From Emydura subglobosa (taxonomy: Eukaryota; Chordata; Testudines; Chelidae), in the NCBI GenBank assembly GCA_007922225.1, contig ML679973.1, positions 4,218,413-4,282,412 on the forward strand: DNA of 64,000 nt. The letters run 5' to 3'. Both the position numbers and the translations under genes were made by a program. The notes beneath the pieces were generated by a model that worked only from the letters and a program-made list of their open reading frames with translations, made no database searches and was not told the origin of the DNA. Shown one piece after another: positions 60,301 to 64,000 of this stretch; positions within the stretch are counted from its first letter, which is position 1; each line of letters starts with the position of its first letter.

Positions 60301-61571
60301 CACCATAGTATGTAATCTGCCAGGCATATTGTATGTATTATTACTTGTAAGATGCTTTAAAATCTGTGCATGGAGAACATTATAGAAATGCTATATTTTT
60401 CATATGCTCAGTGACCCCTTTACATGCATGCACATACTCTGCAGGAATGACATAGGTGCTGATTTGAAAATGTGCCTAGTAGGTCATCTTCATCTTTGAT
60501 ACAACCTCACTGAAAAGCTTGACTCTTCTTCATGCTCATTCTCTCTCCTCTACACCCTAAACTTGTTTTCTTTCTTAACAACCTTGAAGCCATGTTTAAA
60601 ACAGAAACAAGAAATCCCCTTAAAGCCATGTTTAAAACAGAAACAAGAAATCCCCTTACTAATCACTCATTATACCCATTGAGGACACTTTAAAAATATC
60701 CTGGAAGGACCATTGTTGAATAGTGCAAGGAACTGAGAGTCAAGAGACTGAGGGCCCAAGCCCCCCACTGCAGGACATGAGAATCACCCACTGAAGTTTC
60801 TTTGGGACTTACCCATAGGTGTGGACGGAGAAGGGAGAATTGGGCCCAGGGGTTGGATTTGTGACTGCAGTTAGTCAATGGTATTGACTGAGCAAGGCTG
60901 ATTAGAAAGGACAAATTCAGTGGCAGTCCTGTGCATTCCATGAACAGCAATAGGCAGCAAATGCGGTAAGGGGCAGGGAGTTACTCTGTAGGAAATGCAG
61001 GTTACATGGGATTTTAGCATAAGAGAACAGTTTTTCAGTGATTTTTTTTAAACAAACCATAGGATCCCATATCTTCTTTCTTATTCCAGATCAGACATGC
61101 TCAGTCTTCACGGCAGAATTTGATTTTCTAATTTACCAACACTGTCAAATGGAACATCCCCTCTGGCACTTTCTACCTCATACTTAACTACTGCAAATAA
61201 AGATTTTGCAATGTAAACTTAGCTGACAGTTGGGTTGCTGTAATTACTTTTGTAAAGCCAAGCTGGTGGACCTGCCTCACAGACACACATGGAACCAGTA
61301 TGTGGGTAAGAAAGGGTCATTTCTACAGTCACTTTTCTGACCAAACCTGCACTTGACTGTAGCCAGGACCTGATACACCTGTTGGATTGTACAGGGACCC
61401 TAATCAGCTGAATTCACAACCAGAATCTACATCTGTCAAATCTTCTAATTCATTGCCCTCCACCTCTGGTGCTTTAGCCCCCTCCAGTCCCTTCTTACCT
61501 GCATATGCTGAGCTGTGCAGCAGGACTATGGCAAGAACAAAGAGAGGCTTCTTCCTGGGATCCTCAACCAT
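42167..61571 (-). CDS. PLA1A: PLA1A, phosphatidylserine-specific phospholipase A1
   Basis: Ten minus-strand exons join in phase: 61499-61571, 58283-58484, 56535-56712, 54408-54516, 51954-52055, 49325-49411, 47576-47743, 45879-45968, 44802-44910, 42170-42334. PLA1A is a secreted lipase that removes the sn-1 acyl chain of phosphatidylserine to make lysophosphatidylserine. There is a signal peptide (residues 1-24). The catalytic Ser166 sits in GVSLG, Asp190 in GLDPVGP and His259 in CDHMRAVH; Ser166 and Asp190 keep the human numbering, which supports the start at 61571 over 61592 (seven residues longer). About 26 C-terminal residues of the human protein are not accounted for. The last exon ends in a good donor (AATCG|gtaagc) whose read-through gives TAA at 42167-42169. 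Confidence 0.95.
43245..43440 (-). mobile_element. CR1 3' end, antisense
   Basis: TCATAGAATATTAGAGTTGG followed by AGGTCATCTAGTCCAACCCC is the classical CR1 3' terminus, reading antisense on this strand. In PLA1A intron 9. Confidence 0.9.
43480..43620. mobile_element. MITE remnant
   Basis: Shares CACTCTTATTCTGGA and a TATACCAGTATAA-like block with 60.17 kb and ends CAGACAAGGCCTTA, the terminal style of the local MITEs. Confidence 0.45.
44802..44910 (-). CDS. PLA1A: PLA1A exon 9
   Basis: Codes [15 protein letters not shown] then [19 protein letters not shown] (human [21 protein letters not shown]). Acceptor gcccag|TG, donor GCCAT|gtgagt. Confidence 0.94.
45879..45968 (-). CDS. PLA1A: PLA1A exon 8
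   Basis: Codes [20 protein letters not shown], then [10 protein letters not shown] (human EVKVYLLTTSSAPYC), the start of the C-terminal PLAT-like region. Acceptor tcgtag|GG, donor TGCA|gtaagt. Confidence 0.95.
46845..47105. mobile_element. MITE-like element
   Basis: Imperfect inverted organisation: CAGCAAGTTGGCGTGTAAAT near the left end and ATTTACACCCCAGCTTGC near the right end, within PLA1A intron 7. Confidence 0.6.
47576..47743 (-). CDS. PLA1A: PLA1A exon 7 (catalytic His)
   Basis: Residues 251-306 plus one base. [20 protein letters not shown] includes the catalytic His259; then [20 protein letters not shown]. The Cys pattern matches the lid and disulphide region of the family. Acceptor ctgcag|GC, donor ATAG|gtatga. 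Confidence 0.97.
47790..48660 (-). mobile_element. LTR-like element, antisense
   Basis: On the minus strand an AATAAA-type signal (about 47895) is followed by GGTTTATTGGTTAAGCAAAC, a layout like the R-U5 of a reptile solo LTR. No coding region. The left limit is close to PLA1A exon 7. Confidence 0.5.
48880..49110. mobile_element. MITE of the 17.7-kb family
   Basis: Complementary pieces ACGTCGCTCGGG and CCTGAGCGACAT, and the end TAATGTAGACAAGTCCTTA, match the palindromic family in COX17 intron 1. Confidence 0.65.
49325..49411 (-). CDS. PLA1A: PLA1A exon 6
   Basis: Residues 222-250 plus one base: [20 protein letters not shown], then PGCPWLPL. Acceptor tttcag|C, donor CTGA|gtgagt. The stretch after PGCP differs from human and is slightly shorter. 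Confidence 0.95.
50010..50220 (+). mobile_element. MIR/CORE-SINE
   Basis: GTAATGGTTAGAGCACAGAA, GTGCCTCAGTTTTCTCCTTC and TAAAATGGGAATAATACTGA in MIR order, within PLA1A intron 5. Confidence 0.75.
51954..52055 (-). CDS. PLA1A: PLA1A exon 5 (catalytic Asp)
   Basis: Residues 188-221 plus one base. [13 protein letters not shown] holds Asp190; [19 protein letters not shown] follows, nearly identical to human. Acceptor tacag|GG, donor GACT|gtaatc. Confidence 0.97.
53035..53062 (-). ncRNA. Hammerhead-ribozyme-like core in Penelope arm
   Basis: Minus strand: CTGACGA, then one A, a five-base stem GTGGG/CCCAC with loop TTGCAG, then GAAA. These are the two conserved boxes and stem II of a hammerhead. 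The unpaired A and the unclear stem III weaken the call. The other arm (53810-53837, plus) has the same stem but G for the first C of the core. Confidence 0.45.
53088..53112. repeat. (AT)n microsatellite
   Basis: ATATAT run inside the left Penelope arm; a shorter mirrored run lies at about 53768-53781. Confidence 0.85.
54408..54516 (-). CDS. PLA1A: PLA1A exon 4 (catalytic Ser)
   Basis: Residues 152-187 plus one base. The lipase GXSXG motif is GVSLG within [18 protein letters not shown] (Ser166). Acceptor cctcag|G, donor ACAG|gtattg. Confidence 0.97.
54760..54950 (-). mobile_element. MIR/CORE-SINE, antisense
   Basis: ATCCTCATTTCACATATAGG, then AACAGAGGCATAGGGAG and CAATCACACAGCAGATCAGT. Confidence 0.7.
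55020..55560 (+). mobile_element. Possible retroelement remnant with promoter-like TATA box
   Basis: AGTATAAAAGGCTGGG (about 55110) precedes AGACAGAGGCAGGAAGGAAG and a GC-balanced stretch with coding-like composition (CTGGGTGATGCCCTGACC, GAGGAGCTGCTGAAGTTGC) broken by stops. Looks like an LTR plus leader; class not determined. Confidence 0.35.
56535..56712 (-). CDS. PLA1A: PLA1A exon 3
   Basis: Residues 92-151: [32 protein letters not shown] and the KLGLEI helix, as in the human protein. Acceptor taccag|A, donor CTG|gtaggt. Confidence 0.95.
57060..57185 (+). mobile_element. MIR/CORE-SINE fragment
   Basis: GTCCCCGCTCTGCTACCAGC and ACCTTGGGCAAGTCACATAG in MIR order. Confidence 0.6.
57170..57385. 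mobile_element. Palindromic element with GCCCAGATTTTTAAA ends
   Basis: The left end GCCCAGATTTTTAAAAGC is mirrored by AAAAATCTGGGC at the right. Internally GATTTAGGAGCCTAAATC, ATGAGATTTAGGCTCCTGA and GTGCCTAAATCCC form further complementary sets. Non-coding, in PLA1A intron 2. Confidence 0.7.
58283..58484 (-). CDS. PLA1A: PLA1A exon 2
   Basis: Residues 25-91 plus two bases. Contains [30 protein letters not shown] and TKIIIHGFR, matching human [27 protein letters not shown] and TKLIIHGFR. Acceptor ctgcag|GG, donor TTCAG|gtgagc. Confidence 0.96.
58560..58740 (+). mobile_element. MIR/CORE-SINE
   Basis: CAGCAAGTCACTTAATTTTT then CCTCAGTTTCCCATCTGTAA and AATGGGGATCG, the MIR core and its 3' flank. 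Confidence 0.7.
59070..59640 (+). mobile_element. LTR-like element, family A
   Basis: Homologous to 15.65-16.14 kb (ACATTTCAAAGGTTTACTGG and onward). AATAAACTTACTTTATTT (about 59394) is followed by CTGTGCTTTGGTTGAAG. Non-coding, in PLA1A intron 1. Confidence 0.6.
60165..60290. mobile_element. MITE remnant
   Basis: CACTCTTATTCTGGA at the left and ATGTAAACAAGCCCTTAG at the right, resembling 43.5 kb. Confidence 0.45.
60587..60658 (+). repeat. Perfect 36-bp tandem duplication
   Basis: The unit beginning AAGCCATGTTTAAAACAG and ending AAATCCCCTTA occurs twice with no difference (60587-60622 and 60623-60658). Confidence 0.95.
61499..61571 (-). CDS. PLA1A: PLA1A exon 1 (signal peptide)
   Basis: 24 codons plus one base: basic KK, a hydrophobic core (FVLAIVLL), then HSSAYA and cleavage near the exon end. 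Donor GCAG|gtaaga. An in-frame ATG seven codons earlier (61592) is an alternative start. Confidence 0.82.
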
Positions 61572-61889
61572 CTTCCTGTTCAATCCTCCCATGCAGTAAT
61601 CCACAAGACCAGCACCAGAAGTGAGGGAAAAACAAGCCTTCTGCAGCAGGAGCCTTCTGAGCAGGTTGGTTCTGTTAATGTTTAACACAGTCTGCATTTT
61701 TTGGAAAAAAAAGTGGGAGCACTCACTTCTGCCCTTGCTTGTTTATTGGCCAAATCTCAGCAACAGGCATAAAACATTATTGATTCTCACTTGAAGGACA
61801 TTGAACCAACCCCCTTTCCAAACAAACAGCCTCAGAAGTTAGTTACTGGCATGATTAACTGTAGTTCAGTTCCTATTACACAGTTACTG

Positions 61890-62060
61890 TAATAATGATA
61901 CACTTCTATAGCCCCTCCAACCAAAGTGCTTTATAAACTTTCATGAATTAAAGCCTCAAAGCTCCCTGGTGAGGCATGGAAGTACTGTCATCCTCATCTT
62001 ATGGACCGCGATGAAAATGAATTATTGGTTGATGGCCCAAGATCACATACTATCTAGAGC
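61890..62060 (-). mobile_element. MIR/CORE-SINE, antisense
   Basis: CAAAGTGCTTTATAAACTTT and GTACTGTCATCCTCATCTTA then TGGCCCAAGATCACATACTA. Confidence 0.6.
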
Positions 62061-62064
62061 AAAG

Positions 62065-62340
62065 ATTCATAGATTCATAAATTTTAAGGCAAGAAGAGAC
62101 CATTCTGATCATCTAGTCTGACGTCCTGTATAACACAGAGCATAGAATTTCACCCGCTGATTCTTGCATTGAGTCCTATAACTTCTGGTTGAGCGAAAGT
62201 CTATGTCCTAGAAAGATATCTAGTCTTGATATACGCTCTTCAGGTGATGGAGAACCCGCCACATCCCCGAGTACATTGTTTCAATGATTCATTACCCTCT
62301 CTGTTAAAAATGTACACCTGATTCCCAGTATGAGAATACA
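62065..62340 (-). mobile_element. CR1 3' fragment, antisense
   Basis: GATTCATAGATTCATAAATT (CR1 terminal repeat type), GATCATCTAGTCTGACGTCC and CCACATCCCCGAGTACATTG. Confidence 0.85.
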
Positions 62341-63210
62341 TCTCAATGAGACTACATCACAAATGGAAGAGTGGCAAAGAAACCACAGGAGTTCTGTGTC
62401 CAAGTATCACCTTCTGCCCCTTATACTTGGTTCTTTTCTGTGGCAGCAGGCATTTTCCATGCTTGCCTGCACCTTATGCATTTTCTGCATTGAAGTTTTA
62501 GCCACTGATACCTCCACACCAGTGTAGCTGCAGCAGTGCATACTCCTGGCATGGACATGGTGCCCCAATGGGCAAGCTGCTAAATAATAAATAAGAAGAT
62601 ATTTTATTATTTATCAGTTCCATAAGCGTGCGTGGGATAGTACAAACAGGTCCTTAGCCCAAAGAGCTTAACTAGATGAAAGCAGTTCATTCTGTCCTTT
62701 TCTGCTTTAAGCAGATGAGAAAAGGTATGCAAGGTATGACCAATCCTAGATCAGCGCGTGACCATGTGCACATCTGACATATTCCATCCACTAGAGTCAG
62801 ATTGGGAACACAGATCAAAGCCACATTTTGACTGGCAGAGGCAATGTGTGGGAGGGGGCATGCGGGGGTCACATGCCCCTCCCCCAGATTTGCTGCTTGG
62901 CTTGTTCTGAGCATGCTCACACGGACTGAGCATGCTCAGTAACACTGCTGAAGCTGGTTGCCCTCATTCTGACCCCCCCCCGCCACTATTGGCAGGCACC
63001 GGTCATCTTTGTGGACTGGCCACATGAGCCTTTTTGATAATGTCGCATCTGTGCACTAAGTCTCACTGGTGCATGATGGGCCCTCATCACTGAAGAACAA
63101 ACCAAATCCTGCCACTGTTTATGTTAAATGGGAGGGCAGCGGGATGATAATCAAGGATGCTTATGCCCATGCATTACTCTAAACCCATTGGACTCTCCCC
63201 ATCTGTGGTG
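62340..63210. other. No gene or recognised repeat
   Basis: Upstream of PLA1A. A short inverted pair, GAGCATGCTCA (62907-62943 area), is the only structure noted. Confidence 0.45.
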
Positions 63211-64000
63211 GAGTGTGCTCTCCAAACTGCCCCTGCAAGAGCTGAATGGGGCCAGGTGGGCCCAATCAGCTAATTAGGCTGTGAAGGGGGAGGCAGCTTT
63301 AGGCCGGAGTCAGCTAATTAGACAGAAGCTCACCTGTGAAGGACAGGTGGAGCTTCTTCAAAAGGCAGGAAATTGGAAGCAGATAGGGCAGCAGGGAGAA
63401 GTCTTCAGTCACTCCCTGGGAGATGGGGCGGGTGCTAGCGCTGCAGAGATGAGTTGTCTAAAGTTACTCCCTGGAAGTGGGGAGAGCCAGGAGATATGAA
63501 AACAGCTCAGGGAAAGACAGCAAGGTGCAGGGAATAGGCCTTGGCTGCTGTGTAGAGGGTCCCTGAGCTGGAACCCAGCGTACAGGCTGGGCCCAGGTTC
63601 TCCTGCCAGCCACTGCAGGAGTGGCACTGTGAGGTAATGAAGTGGAAGACTGCTGGAGAGCGGGAACCTTGATATACTCTCCACTTGGTCCCTGGAAACC
63701 ACAAGAATGACCTAGCTGGAGGGCTGAGTCCCACAGAGGGATCTGCAGTTCTTGGAGCGAGAGAGGGGCTGCAGAGGAGAAACTGTGAGGGTGTAACTGC
63801 TGCAAGGAAGTTGGCCTGACTGAACTAAACCCCAGAACCACTGCGAGGTGTCATCATCCAGTGGGGAGTAGAGCAGCCCATCACACCGTCACTCTGCAAG
63901 AACACAACCTAGGGAGAGCAGCTGGCTCAGTCTAATGGGACTGAATGACTCTCCCACCATGTTCCTTTACAAATGCCCAAGATACCAGTGGATTGAATAC
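63210..64000 (+). mobile_element. LTR-like or unclassified reptile repeat, runs off the window
   Basis: CAATCAGCTAATTAGGCTGT and AGTCAGCTAATTAGACAGAA begin a block with purine-rich gag-leader-like sequence. Frames here share the compositional bias and match no gene. ADPRH, the next human gene, is not seen. Confidence 0.4.

Noticed and set aside
63281..63841. Frames near the right edge as ADPRH or another gene
   Set aside because: No similarity; the sequence looks like a dispersed repeat.

Overview
This is vertebrate nuclear DNA: split genes with canonical GT/AG introns, one CpG-island promoter and dense old interspersed repeats. The repeats (many CR1 LINE pieces in both orientations, MIR/CORE-SINE pieces, palindromic DNA-transposon derivatives, a Penelope-like element with a GIY-YIG domain, solo-LTR-like blocks) and the proteins suggest a non-avian reptile, most likely a turtle. 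The species assignment is inference from repeat style, not a database match.

Four protein-coding genes can be built exon by exon. (1) 7.5-16.75 kb, minus strand: an HCN-type (hyperpolarization-activated, cyclic-nucleotide-gated-like) cation channel gene. Seven exons cover the HCN N-terminal domain, S1-S4, S5, a GYG pore and S6. The cyclic-nucleotide-binding exons are not in the window and should lie to the left. (2) 17.3-23.4 kb, plus strand: COX17, the mitochondrial copper chaperone, head to head with the channel gene across a CpG island with NRF1-like and ZNF143-like motifs. (3) 26.9-36.1 kb, plus strand: POPDC2, with four coding exons and a plausible alternative 3' end in intron 3. (4) 42.2-61.6 kb, minus strand: PLA1A, the phosphatidylserine-specific phospholipase A1, with ten exons found; a short terminal exon expected from the human protein was not found. 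POPDC2 and PLA1A are tail to tail.

The order COX17-POPDC2-PLA1A matches the human chromosome 3 block from memory. The extra item is the HCN-like gene beside COX17, which has no counterpart among the four mammalian HCN genes. It resembles the HCN-like (HCNL) lineage known from fish and is the most interesting object here.

Repeats fill much of the rest. The left 7.4 kb is mainly a CR1 copy broken by two later insertions. Introns carry LTR-like blocks, MITEs and MIRs. A Penelope-like fragment with inverted arms, which carry hammerhead-ribozyme-like cores, sits in a PLA1A intron. The genes share a locus, not a pathway: mitochondrial copper delivery, cAMP-binding membrane protein, secreted lipase, ion channel.
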